Positions 1 to 5,894 of a DNA stretch of 10,210 nucleotides are shown here, piece by piece. The notes under the pieces are model-generated. The model did no database searches. It worked only from the letters and a program-made list of their open reading frames with translations, and was not told the DNA's origin. Positions within the stretch are counted from its first letter, which is position 1, and every line of letters begins with the position of its first letter. Both the position numbers and the translations under genes were made by a program. The stretch comes from Clostridium sp. CAG:632 (GTDB lineage: Bacteria; Bacillota; Clostridia; Lachnospirales; Lachnospiraceae). Location: positions 30,017 to 40,226 of the forward strand of contig HF991330.1 of the NCBI GenBank assembly GCA_000431515.1, given 5' to 3'.

Positions 1-770
1 GTCAGAGAGGTATGATCGTTTCACCGCCGAAAGCCGGTAAAACAACACTGTTAAAGCAGATGGCAAAGACGATCAGCCGCAATTATAAAGATATACATTT
101 ACTGGTTCTTCTGATCGATGAACGACCGGAGGAAGTGACGGATATCCGGGAATCTATTGAAGGACCGAATGTAGAAGTTATTTATTCCACATTTGATGAA
201 TTACCGGAGCACCATAAGCGTGTATCGGAAATGGTTTTGGAACGTGCAAAGCGTCTGGTAGAACATAAAAGAGATGTAGTGATTCTGTTAGACAGTATAA
301 CCCGTCTGGCAAGAGCCTATAACCTGATCGTTCCGCCAAGCGGACGTACATTAACAGGTGGTCTTGATCCGGCGGCCCTGCATATGCCGAAGAAGTTTTT
401 CGGTGCAGCCAGAAATATCCGGGAGGGTGGTAGTCTGACGATTCTGGCAACTGCACTGGTAGAGACCGGAAGTAAGATGGATGACGTGGTATTTGAAGAA
501 TTTAAGGGAACCGGTAATATGGAATTGGTGCTTGACCGGAAACTTTCCGAAAAACGGATATTCCCGGCAATTGATATTACAAAGTCCGGTACGCGGAGAG
601 AGGATCTGCTTCTTTCAAAGGAAGAGCAGGATGCCATGTACCTGATCCGACGTGAGATTGGTGGATCCAAGGGTGAAGAAGCAATAGAAGAAGTATTAAA
701 ACTGTTTGTACGGACGAAAAACAATCAGGAATTCCTGAATCTGGTACAAAAATCTCTGGGACGACGATAA
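1..770 (+). CDS. rho: Transcription termination factor Rho, C-terminal part (5' truncated by window edge)
   Basis: Rho is a hexameric RNA-dependent ATPase and helicase that ends transcription. The reading frame is open at the left edge: the first whole codon is CAG at 3, giving GQRGMIVSPPKAGKTT, so the ATG at 12 is internal and the N-terminal RNA-binding domain lies outside. About 255 residues are visible. The P-loop PPKAGKTT is followed by the Walker B region VVILLDSITRLARAYN and the highly conserved stretch from GGLDP through FFGAARNIREGGS, ETGSKMDDV, EEFKGTGNMEL and FPAID. These match the ATPase core and the Q- and R-loop regions of bacterial Rho. The gene ends in TAA at 768-770. rpmE follows 127 bases later with its own promoter. 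Rho next to rpmE is a common order in Firmicutes. Identity is very secure; only the missing N-terminus is unknown. Confidence 0.98.
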   Translation, partial: QRGMIVSPPKAGKTTLLKQMAKTISRNYKDIHLLVLLIDERPEEVTDIRESIEGPNVEVIYSTFDELPEHHKRVSEMVLERAKRLVEHKRDVVILLDSITRLARAYNLIVPPSGRTLTGGLDPAALHMPKKFFGAARNIREGGSLTILATALVETGSKMDDVVFEEFKGTGNMELVLDRKLSEKRIFPAIDITKSGTRREDLLLSKEEQDAMYLIRREIGGSKGEEAIEEVLKLFVRTKNNQEFLNLVQKSLGRR

Positions 771-794
771 AAGTAAAAAAATATGAAAATACTA

Positions 795-823
795 TTGCAA
801 AGTACGAAAGTCTATGCTAAAAT
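795..823 (+). promoter_or_regulatory. SigA-type promoter for rpmE
   Basis: The -35 box TTGCAA (795-800) is separated by exactly 17 bp from the -10 box TAAAAT (818-823). A TGn extended -10 element (TG at 815-816) precedes the -10 box. Transcription should start near 830, giving a leader of about 68 bases before the rpmE ATG. It lies downstream of the rho stop codon, so rpmE can be expressed independently of rho. Confidence 0.8.
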
Positions 824-829
824 GAGGAA

Positions 830-889
830 GTTGTTGAGCGGAAGAAGGGCGCAAGCCTGCTCTCATAGATAGTTTAAGTAACGGTGAGG
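830..889 (+). promoter_or_regulatory. Structured rpmE mRNA leader, candidate L31 autoregulatory leader
   Basis: Between the predicted start site and the Shine-Dalgarno sequence, GAGC (836-839) can pair with GCTC (859-862). It encloses a hairpin in which GGGC (847-850) pairs with GCCT (855-858), ending in G-U, closed by a GCAA tetraloop of the GNRA type. The 5' strand carries a 7-base purine bulge and the 3' strand has none. Ribosomal protein leaders upstream of L31 are known in several bacterial groups including Firmicutes, so autoregulation by L31 is plausible. I could not match this to a covariance model, so the function is inference. Confidence 0.45.
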
Positions 890-897
890 TGAAAAAG

Positions 898-1101
898 ATG
901 AAAGAAGGAATCCATCCAGATTATTACCAGGCAAAGGTTGTCTGCAACTGTGGTAACGAATTTGTTACAGGATCAACAAAAGAAGATATCCACGTTGAAA
1001 TTTGCTCTAAGTGTCATTCATTCTACACTGGACAGCAGAAGGCAGCTAAGGCTCGTGGACGTATTGATAAGTTCAATCGTAAATATGGTGTAAACCAGTA
1101 A
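898..1101 (+). CDS. rpmE: 50S ribosomal protein L31, zinc-binding type
   Basis: L31 sits on the large ribosomal subunit at the inter-subunit bridge. The chosen ATG at 898 gives 67 residues and has the ribosome binding site GGTGAGG (883-889) 8 bases upstream. A GTG in frame at 889 overlaps that site and is unlikely. The protein opens MKEGIHPDYYQAKVVCNCG, typical of Firmicute L31. It carries CNC near the N-terminus and CSKC about 18 residues later, so the cysteines needed to hold zinc are present. This is therefore the zinc-containing form rather than the zinc-free paralogue (YtiA type) made under zinc starvation. The gene ends in tandem stop codons (TAA TAA, 1099-1104) and is followed at once by an intrinsic terminator, so it is probably a single-gene unit. 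Confidence 0.97.
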   Translation: MKEGIHPDYYQAKVVCNCGNEFVTGSTKEDIHVEICSKCHSFYTGQQKAAKARGRIDKFNRKYGVNQ

Positions 1102-1117
1102 TAAAAGGATTAATATG

Positions 1118-1148
1118 AGGTTGGGATTGACGAATCCCAACCTTTTTT
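1118..1148 (+). terminator. Intrinsic terminator of rpmE
   Basis: A perfect 11-bp stem, AGGTTGGGATT (1118-1128) against AATCCCAACCT (1133-1143), with a GACG loop is followed by a run of six T. This is a textbook Rho-independent terminator. It separates rpmE from yqhQ, which therefore needs its own promoter or readthrough. Confidence 0.95.
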
Positions 1149-1176
1149 CAAATTCAGAAAGTTATCAGTAATTAAA

Positions 1177-1203
1177 TTCTCAAAAGACAGATAGTCCTAT
1201 AAA
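1177..1203 (+). promoter_or_regulatory. Possible weak promoter for yqhQ-prmC-prfA
   Basis: Because a strong terminator lies just upstream, a promoter is expected between 1149 and 1219. The best match I see is TTCTCA (1177-1182) and TATAAA (1198-1203), but the spacer is only 15 bp and the -35 box is poor. I list it as the best candidate only. Confidence 0.3.
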
Positions 1204-1229
1204 ACAGGTTAAAAATAGTGGAGGAATCT

Positions 1230-2255
1230 ATGGAACGAATCTATATAGGTGGTCAGGCTGTGATCGAAGGTGTTATGATGAAGAATAAGGATCAGTATGC
1301 TGTTGCAGTACGGAAGCCGGACCAGACGATTGAGACAAAGGTTGAGATATATGAATCTCTGGGAGAGCGAATCCCGTTTTTTCGGATTCCGATCGTCCGT
1401 GGAGTAGTTAATTTTATAGAATCGCTTGTGATCGGTATGAAGACGCTGACGTATTCCGCATCCTTCTATGAAGAAGGTGAGGAAACGCAAGAGGACAGTC
1501 AGGCAGAAAAAGCAGCCAAGAAAGGCGGGGAAGGCATCTTAATGTTTTTTTCGGTTATGATTTCCGTGATTCTTGCAGTCGGACTGTTTATTTTACTTCC
1601 GGCATGGATTTCCGAATATATCCGGCGTGGAATTGATAATAATGTAGTTGTGGCATTGTTAGAGGGTGTGATCCGTCTTGCAATCTTTCTTTTGTATGTA
1701 TTTGCCATATCACAGATGAAGGATATTAAGCGGGTCTTTATGTATCACGGGGCTGAGCATAAGACTATTAACTGCCTGGAGGCCGGAGTTCCGCTGACAC
1801 CGGAGAATGTTATGAAGTTCAGCCGGTTTCATAAACGTTGCGGAACCAGCTTTCTGTTTCTGGTTATGATCATCAGTATTTTATTTTTTATGGTGATCAA
1901 TGTAGACAGTGCAGTTTTGCGGATTGTATTAAGACTGCTTCTGGTTCCTGTCATTGCCGGTGTTTCCTATGAAGTGCTTCGACTGGCAGGTAAGAATGAC
2001 AGCCTGATCATTAAGATCATCAGTGCACCCGGATTATGGGTTCAGAGAATGACGACCAGAGAGCCGGAGCTTGATATGCTGGAGGTAGCGATTGCTTCAG
2101 TAGAAGGCGTTCTGGATTGGAGAGCTTATCAGGAGGATCTGCGTCAGGATAAGACAGAGAAAGCACAGGAAAAGGCAGAAAAGAAGCACAGAGCATCTGA
2201 GAAGCATGCATCATCTGAGAAAAATGCAGAGGAAGCAGCAGAAGAGGATGAATAA
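1230..2255 (+). CDS. yqhQ: YqhQ-like membrane protein, DUF1385 family (COG3872)
   Basis: The function of this family is unknown; the orthologous group has been described as predicted metal-dependent enzymes. The ATG at 1230 has TGGAGG (1219-1224) 5 bases upstream and gives 341 residues; an in-frame GTG at 1218 overlaps that site. The family N-terminal signature GGQAVIEGVMM is at residues 7-17. Hydrophobic segments lie at about 104-125, 138-161, 205-224 and 229-246. Between the second and third are HGAEHKTINC (173-182) and FHKRCGTSF (200-208), dense in His, Glu and Cys, which could form a metal site; that role is inference. The last 40 residues are a Lys/Glu/Ala-rich, low-complexity tail likely to be cytoplasmic and disordered or helical. 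The stop is 11 bases before prmC, so co-transcription with prmC and prfA is likely. The family assignment is secure; the biochemical role is not. Confidence 0.93.
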   Translation: MERIYIGGQAVIEGVMMKNKDQYAVAVRKPDQTIETKVEIYESLGERIPFFRIPIVRGVVNFIESLVIGMKTLTYSASFYEEGEETQEDSQAEKAAKKGGEGILMFFSVMISVILAVGLFILLPAWISEYIRRGIDNNVVVALLEGVIRLAIFLLYVFAISQMKDIKRVFMYHGAEHKTINCLEAGVPLTPENVMKFSRFHKRCGTSFLFLVMIISILFFMVINVDSAVLRIVLRLLLVPVIAGVSYEVLRLAGKNDSLIIKIISAPGLWVQRMTTREPELDMLEVAIASVEGVLDWRAYQEDLRQDKTEKAQEKAEKKHRASEKHASSEKNAEEAAEEDE

Positions 2256-2266
2256 GGTGTGATTTT

Positions 2267-3127
2267 ATGAGAATTCAGGAGACACTGCAGAAAGGCAGTC
2301 AGGAATTGAAACGTTGTGGAATCGAGAACCCCGGTCTGGATGCCAGATATCTGTTGGAATGGATCTTAGAGTGTGATCATTCTTATGTATTATTGCATCC
2401 GGAACAGGAGCTGTCAGCCGGTCAGGAACACCGATATAACGAAGCAATTGAAAAGCGGGCACAGCATTTTCCGCTACAGTATATTATCGGGGAACAGGAA
2501 TTTATGGGATATAACTTCCAGGTGGATGAGAATGTTCTGATCCCGAGACAGGATACCGAGATTCTGGTAGAGGAAGCATTGAAACGAATCGATGAAAGAC
2601 CTTCTGATGACGGACAGAGGACTACCGTTCTGGATCTGTGTTGCGGCAGTGGCTGTATCGGCATCAGTGTGAAGAAGCTGAGACCGGAAACGGATGTAAC
2701 ATTAACAGATCTATCGGAAGCCGCACTTCGGATTGCAGAGAAAAATGCCGTTTCACTTCAGGTAGATGTAAGAATCTGTCAGGGGGATCTGTTTGCAGGT
2801 GTGCAGGGAAAGAAGTATCGGATTCTTCTGTCCAATCCGCCTTATATACCAAGCAGGGTTATAGATACTCTGATGCCGGAGGTGCGGGAATATGAGCCAA
2901 GACTGGCTTTGGACGGAGCTGATGACGGTCTGATATTTTATAGAAGGATTGCGAGAGAAGCAATGCAGTTTTTAGAGGATGAGGGTTATGTATTATTTGA
3001 AATTGGATTTGATCAAGCAGAAGACGTCCGGAAGATACTTGTAGATGCCGGATTTGAGCAGATTCAGGTAAGGCAGGATTATACCGGACTGGATCGGGTT
3101 GTGATCGGCAGAAAGGCAGCAGAATAA
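2267..3127 (+). CDS. prmC: Release factor glutamine N5-methyltransferase PrmC (HemK)
   Basis: PrmC transfers a methyl group from S-adenosylmethionine to the side-chain amide of the glutamine in the GGQ motif of class I release factors, which improves peptide release. The start ATG at 2267 has AAGGTG (2254-2259) 7 bases upstream, and the 286-residue length is usual. The N-terminal helical domain (about 1-75) recognises the release factor. It is followed by the family hallmark LIPRQDTEILVEEAL (91-105), the cofactor-binding loop DLCCGSGCIGI (123-133) and the catalytic NPPY motif (190-193), whose Asn-Pro-Pro-Tyr grips the target glutamine. The conserved EYEPRLALDGADDGLIFYRRI also fits PrmC. It lies 32 bases before prfA, which encodes its substrate, so enzyme and target are probably made from one transcript. 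Confidence 0.98.
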   Translation: MRIQETLQKGSQELKRCGIENPGLDARYLLEWILECDHSYVLLHPEQELSAGQEHRYNEAIEKRAQHFPLQYIIGEQEFMGYNFQVDENVLIPRQDTEILVEEALKRIDERPSDDGQRTTVLDLCCGSGCIGISVKKLRPETDVTLTDLSEAALRIAEKNAVSLQVDVRICQGDLFAGVQGKKYRILLSNPPYIPSRVIDTLMPEVREYEPRLALDGADDGLIFYRRIAREAMQFLEDEGYVLFEIGFDQAEDVRKILVDAGFEQIQVRQDYTGLDRVVIGRKAAE

Positions 3128-3159
3128 AAGAAGATTAAAAGCAATACAGGAGGTTTATT

Positions 3160-4230
3160 ATGTTTGACCATTTGGAAGATATATTAGTACGTTATGAGGA
3201 AATTCAGGAGGAATTAAATTCTCCGGAGATAGCAAATGATCAGGACCGGTATCGGAAGTTGATGAAGGAGTACAGCAATCTGACACCATTGGTAGAGAAG
3301 TATAAGGAATATAAGGATGCAAAGCAGACGATTGAAGACAGTCTGGCTATGATGAACGAACCGGATGAGGAGATGCGGGAACTGGCAAAGGAAGAACTGG
3401 CATCTGCTAAAGAGGCAGTAGCTAGGTGTGAACAGGATCTGAAGATTCTGTTACTGCCTAAAGACCCGAATGATGATAAGAATGTTATCGTAGAAATCCG
3501 TGCCGGTGCCGGCGGTGATGAGGCTGCATTGTTTGCGGCAGAAATCTACCGGATGTATGTACATTATGCCGAGAGCAAGCGTTGGAAGGTAGAGCTTATG
3601 GAGTGCGAGGAAATCGGAATCGGCGGTATGAAGAGTGTGACATTTATGATTACCGGTGACGGTGCATATTCTTTTATGAAATATGAGTCCGGTGTTCACC
3701 GTGTACAGCGTGTGCCGGAGACAGAGTCCGGCGGAAGAATCCATACATCTACGATCACGGTAGCGGTTATGCCGGAAGCAGAGGATGTCGATGTAGAAAT
3801 CAATGAGAAGGATATCCGGATCGATGTTATGCGTGCATCCGGAAATGGCGGACAGTGTGTCAATACTACAGATTCTGCAGTTCGTCTGACACATTATCCG
3901 ACAGGTATTGTGATTTACAGTCAGACTGAGAAATCACAGCTGCAGAATAAAGAAAAGGCATTTGCATTGCTTCGTGCGAAATTATATGATATCGAACAGC
4001 AAAAGCAGCATGATGCAGAAGCGGAAGCCAGAAGAAGTCAGATCGGAACCGGAGACCGTTCGGAAAAAATCCGGACCTATAATTTCCCACAGGGACGTGT
4101 GACAGATCACCGGATTAACCTGACGCTTTATAAGCTGGATAAGATTATGAACGGAGATATTCAGGAAATCATTGATGCGTGCATAGCAGCCGACCAGGCA
4201 GCCAAGTTAAGTAAGATGAATGAGCTTTGA
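3160..4230 (+). CDS. prfA: Peptide chain release factor 1
   Basis: RF1 reads UAA and UAG stop codons in the ribosomal A site and triggers hydrolysis of peptidyl-tRNA. It is 356 residues, close to the usual 355-360. CAGGAGG (3147-3153) lies 6 bases before the ATG. The stop-codon recognition tripeptide is PET at residues 186-188 within HRVQRVPETESGGRIHTST, the PxT type of RF1 and not the SPF type of RF2. The catalytic GGQ is at 230-232 in RASGNGGQCVNTTDSAVR. Gln232 is the expected target of the neighbouring PrmC. A Cys follows GGQ where many RF1 proteins have His. The N-terminal third is helical and charged, as in domain 1 of RF1. The gene ends in TGA, not a codon RF1 reads itself. Confidence 0.98.
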   Translation: MFDHLEDILVRYEEIQEELNSPEIANDQDRYRKLMKEYSNLTPLVEKYKEYKDAKQTIEDSLAMMNEPDEEMRELAKEELASAKEAVARCEQDLKILLLPKDPNDDKNVIVEIRAGAGGDEAALFAAEIYRMYVHYAESKRWKVELMECEEIGIGGMKSVTFMITGDGAYSFMKYESGVHRVQRVPETESGGRIHTSTITVAVMPEAEDVDVEINEKDIRIDVMRASGNGGQCVNTTDSAVRLTHYPTGIVIYSQTEKSQLQNKEKAFALLRAKLYDIEQQKQHDAEAEARRSQIGTGDRSEKIRTYNFPQGRVTDHRINLTLYKLDKIMNGDIQEIIDACIAADQAAKLSKMNEL

Positions 4231-4241
4231 TATCATTTGTT

Positions 4242-4286
4242 AGTTGAAAAAATAAGACGCAACCGGTCTGTTTATAGATTTCAACT
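4242..4286 (+). repeat. Inverted repeat with nested stem downstream of prfA
   Basis: AGTTGAAA (4242-4249) pairs perfectly with TTTCAACT (4279-4286). Inside, AGAC (4255-4258) can pair with GTCT (4266-4269) around a short GCAACCG loop. No T run follows, so it is not a classical terminator. It may be an mRNA 3'-end stabilising or processing structure, or a Rho-independent signal too weak to call. No known riboswitch pattern was recognised. Confidence 0.5.
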
Positions 4287-4296
4287 TCGTAAGTCC

Positions 4297-4325
4297 TTGT
4301 CTAAAGCAGTCAATTATCATATAAT
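4297..4325 (+). promoter_or_regulatory. SigA-type promoter for the ECF S component/DUF1893 pair
   Basis: TTGTCT (4297-4302) is 17 bp from a perfect TATAAT (4320-4325). Transcription should begin near 4332. That places the in-frame ATG at 4328 upstream of the start of the transcript and supports translation from 4370 instead. Confidence 0.78.
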
Positions 4326-4369
4326 AAATGTTGATTGATAGTAAAATAAAAGATGAAAGGTGGAAAATA

Positions 4370-4951
4370 ATGAATGATCAGATAACTAAAACATATGGAA
4401 TTAAAAAATTGTCAGTAAAGAGACAGGTATTTGCTACAATCGGGGCGATTGCAGTTGCTGTGGTACTTCCGCAATTATTTCATGTTGTAGGTATGGTATC
4501 CAATATGGGTACTGCACTGGGAGAAACATTTCTGCCGATGCATCTGCCGATTCTGCTGGTTGGTTTGATTGCCGGACCATATGCCGGAGCAATTGCAGGA
4601 TTATTAAGTCCGTTGGTCAGCTTTGGTTTAACAGCTATGCCGGGACCAGCCATGCTGCCGTTTATGATGATTGAATTATGCATGTACGGACTGTTTGCCG
4701 GACTGTTACGGAAGACCAAGATGCCTACAATCGCAAAGGTATTGCTGGCACAGGTTGGCGGACGCGCAGTACGTGCCGGTGCGATTCTGGCATCCGTTTA
4801 TTTATTGGGAAATACAACTATTCATACAGCAGTGATCTGGAATAGTATTATTGCAGGTATTCCGGGACTGATTTTACAGTGGCTCCTGCTTCCGTTACTC
4901 GTTTACAGAATTGAATGCGGAGGAAATTATGAAACAGGCGTACACGAATAA
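4370..4951 (+). CDS. ECF transporter S component (substrate-binding membrane subunit, PF12822-like)
   Basis: S components of energy-coupling factor transporters are small membrane proteins that bind a vitamin or related nutrient and partner with a shared T subunit and two ATPases. The ATG at 4370 has AAGGTGG (4357-4363) 6 bases upstream and gives 193 residues. Hydrophobic segments lie at about 19-40, 56-76, 78-90, 95-113, 122-146 and 154-180, the six expected. Family-like sequence includes LPMHLPILLVGLIAGPYAG, a membrane Glu in MMIELCMYGLFAGLLRK, and the closing GIPGLILQWLLLPLLV. The protein has no ATPase domain and no T or A subunit is nearby, so it probably uses shared modules encoded elsewhere (group II arrangement). 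The ligand cannot be read from sequence; I saw no recognisable riboswitch in the leader. Its end overlaps the next gene by 23 bases, implying coupled translation. Confidence 0.85.
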   Translation: MNDQITKTYGIKKLSVKRQVFATIGAIAVAVVLPQLFHVVGMVSNMGTALGETFLPMHLPILLVGLIAGPYAGAIAGLLSPLVSFGLTAMPGPAMLPFMMIELCMYGLFAGLLRKTKMPTIAKVLLAQVGGRAVRAGAILASVYLLGNTTIHTAVIWNSIIAGIPGLILQWLLLPLLVYRIECGGNYETGVHE

Positions 4952-5372
4952 TCTGGCACAGGCGAAGGATCTGTTGTTAGCGAATGAGACATATACCTGT
5001 GTGTTGAAAAAAGAGGATGATTGTCAGTTCAGTCAGGAACATGGAGTACTTCCGTTAATGCAATGGATTGATGCCGGAAAGCATTTCAAGGGCTATGCGG
5101 CAGCAGATCGGATTGTAGGAAGTGCAGCCGCATATCTGTATATTCTGCTGGATGTTCGGGAGGTATATGCACAGGTGATGAGTCAGGGAGCAATTGAGAT
5201 TCTATCACAGCATGGGATTACAGCTATCCATGATGTTACGACAGCAACAATCCGCAATCGTGCGAATACAGGAAGCTGCCCGATGGAACTGGCAGTGCAG
5301 AACAGCAGGACACCGGAGGAAGCATATGATGCGATCCGGCGGAAGTTGTATGAATTGCAGAGTCATATATAG
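4929..5372 (+). CDS. DUF1893 family protein (TM1506-like)
   Basis: The function is unknown. The ATG at 4929 has GGAGG (4919-4923) 5 bases upstream, inside the end of the preceding gene, and gives 147 residues; an in-frame TTG at 4911 overlaps that site and is unlikely. Family hallmarks are CVLKKED near the N-terminus, GVLPLMQWI (39-47), AADRIVGSAAAYLYI (58-72) and, near the end, NRANTGSCPMELAV with CPME at 117-120. From memory, the structure of the Thermotoga member (TM1506) has a cytidine-deaminase-like fold. Here I see neither the His/Cys-x-Glu nor the Pro-Cys-x-x-Cys zinc motifs of true deaminases, so such catalysis is not indicated. The 23-base overlap with the ECF S component and the terminator just downstream make these two genes one unit. 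A role linked to the transported nutrient is inference. Confidence 0.88.
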   Translation: MKQAYTNNLAQAKDLLLANETYTCVLKKEDDCQFSQEHGVLPLMQWIDAGKHFKGYAAADRIVGSAAAYLYILLDVREVYAQVMSQGAIEILSQHGITAIHDVTTATIRNRANTGSCPMELAVQNSRTPEEAYDAIRRKLYELQSHI

Positions 5373-5391
5373 ATTATTATAAGAATAAACC

Positions 5392-5439
5392 ACACCCTGT
5401 AAGAAAGCCGGCTGTGTCCGATGCTTACAGGGTGTTTTT
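5392..5439 (+). terminator. Intrinsic terminator after the DUF1893 gene
   Basis: A perfect 12-bp stem, ACACCCTGTAAG (5392-5403) with CTTACAGGGTGT (5424-5435), is followed by TTTT and AT-rich sequence. The 20-base loop contains the palindrome AGCCGGCT. It insulates the upstream block from the GntR operon. Confidence 0.92.
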
Positions 5440-5453
5440 ATAATATAAAAACA

Positions 5454-5500
5454 AACAGTATATAACAGTTGACAACAGTTAAATGCTGTTATATACTGTT
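5454..5500 (+). promoter_or_regulatory. Operator: perfect 15-bp inverted repeat with 10-bp phased half-sites
   Basis: AACAGTATATAACAG (5454-5468) is the exact reverse complement of CTGTTATATACTGTT (5486-5500), with a 17-base spacer. Within it, AACAG begins at 5454, 5464 and 5474, and CTGTT begins at 5486 and 5496. Repeats within each orientation are therefore exactly 10 bp apart and fall on one face of the helix. The -35 box abuts the left arm and the -10 box lies inside the right arm. Binding by the GntR protein encoded just downstream would block RNA polymerase. Autorepression is inferred from position and from habits of the YtrA subfamily. Confidence 0.85.
5469..5497 (+). promoter_or_regulatory. 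Near-consensus SigA promoter of the GntR-ABC operon
   Basis: A perfect TTGACA (5469-5474) lies 17 bp from TATACT (5492-5497). The expected start near 5504 leaves a very short leader before the ATG at 5517. Such a strong promoter inside an operator suggests the operon is normally repressed. Confidence 0.9.
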
Positions 5501-5516
5501 ATACAAGGAGGTAGTT

Positions 5517-5894
5517 ATGAATATAGTGATCAATAATTCTTCTTTTCAACCAATTTATGAGCAGATTGTTATCCAGATTAAAGAAAATATTATGAATGGA
5601 ACGCTGAAAGAAGACACATTGTTACCATCTGTTCGGACCTTAGCAAAAGATTTGAGAGTCAGTATGCTGACAGTGAAGAAGGCGTATGATGAACTGGAAG
5701 CGGCAGGATTTATTATTACAGTTCATGGAAAGGGCAGTTTTGTGACGAATGCGAATCAGGAGCTAATATTGGAAGAGAAGAAAAAAGAAGTAGAACAACT
5801 TCTGGAACAGGCCGTTCGGAAAGGGAGAAGCTGTGGCATGGACCGGCAGGAATTGCAGGAGTTATATCAGTTGATTTTGGAGGATCTGACATGA
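5517..5894 (+). CDS. GntR-family transcriptional regulator, YtrA subfamily
   Basis: This is a short DNA-binding repressor of 125 residues. The ATG at 5517 has AAGGAGG (5505-5511) 5 bases upstream; a TTG further upstream at 5469 is the -35 box itself and is not a start. The GntR winged helix-turn-helix spans about 12-78, including PIYEQIVIQIKENIMNGTL, LPSVRTLAKDLRVSMLTVKKAYDEL split over the recognition helix, and the wing VHGKGSFV. The remaining 45 residues form a short helical tail (LEEKKKEVEQLLEQAV), without the large ligand-binding domain of FadR or HutC types. This is the YtrA pattern, usually encoded beside an ABC transporter it controls. Its stop overlaps the ATPase start as ATGA. The inducing signal is unknown; relatives respond to cell-envelope stress, but nothing here proves that. 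Confidence 0.93.
   Translation: MNIVINNSSFQPIYEQIVIQIKENIMNGTLKEDTLLPSVRTLAKDLRVSMLTVKKAYDELEAAGFIITVHGKGSFVTNANQELILEEKKKEVEQLLEQAVRKGRSCGMDRQELQELYQLILEDLT

Noticed and set aside
12..770. Rho starting at the ATG at 12
   Set aside because: The frame is open upstream and reads GQRG before the P-loop, so the ATG is an internal codon of a gene truncated by the window edge.
3451..3894. Long open frame on the minus strand inside prfA (147 codons)
   Set aside because: It is a shadow of the well-conserved prfA coding frame, with no ribosome binding site and no family-like sequence.
4328..4369. Earlier start for the ECF S component at ATG 4328
   Set aside because: It lies 3 bases after the -10 box and so precedes the likely transcription start; the ATG at 4370 has a proper ribosome binding site.
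4231..4369. Known riboswitch (THF, preQ1, cobalamin types) upstream of the ECF S component
   Set aside because: I compared remembered consensus elements and found none; most of the structured sequence also lies upstream of the likely transcription start.
5469..5516. N-terminal extension of the GntR protein from TTG 5469
   Set aside because: That TTG is the -35 box of the promoter, and the extension has no family similarity; AAGGAGG precedes the ATG at 5517.
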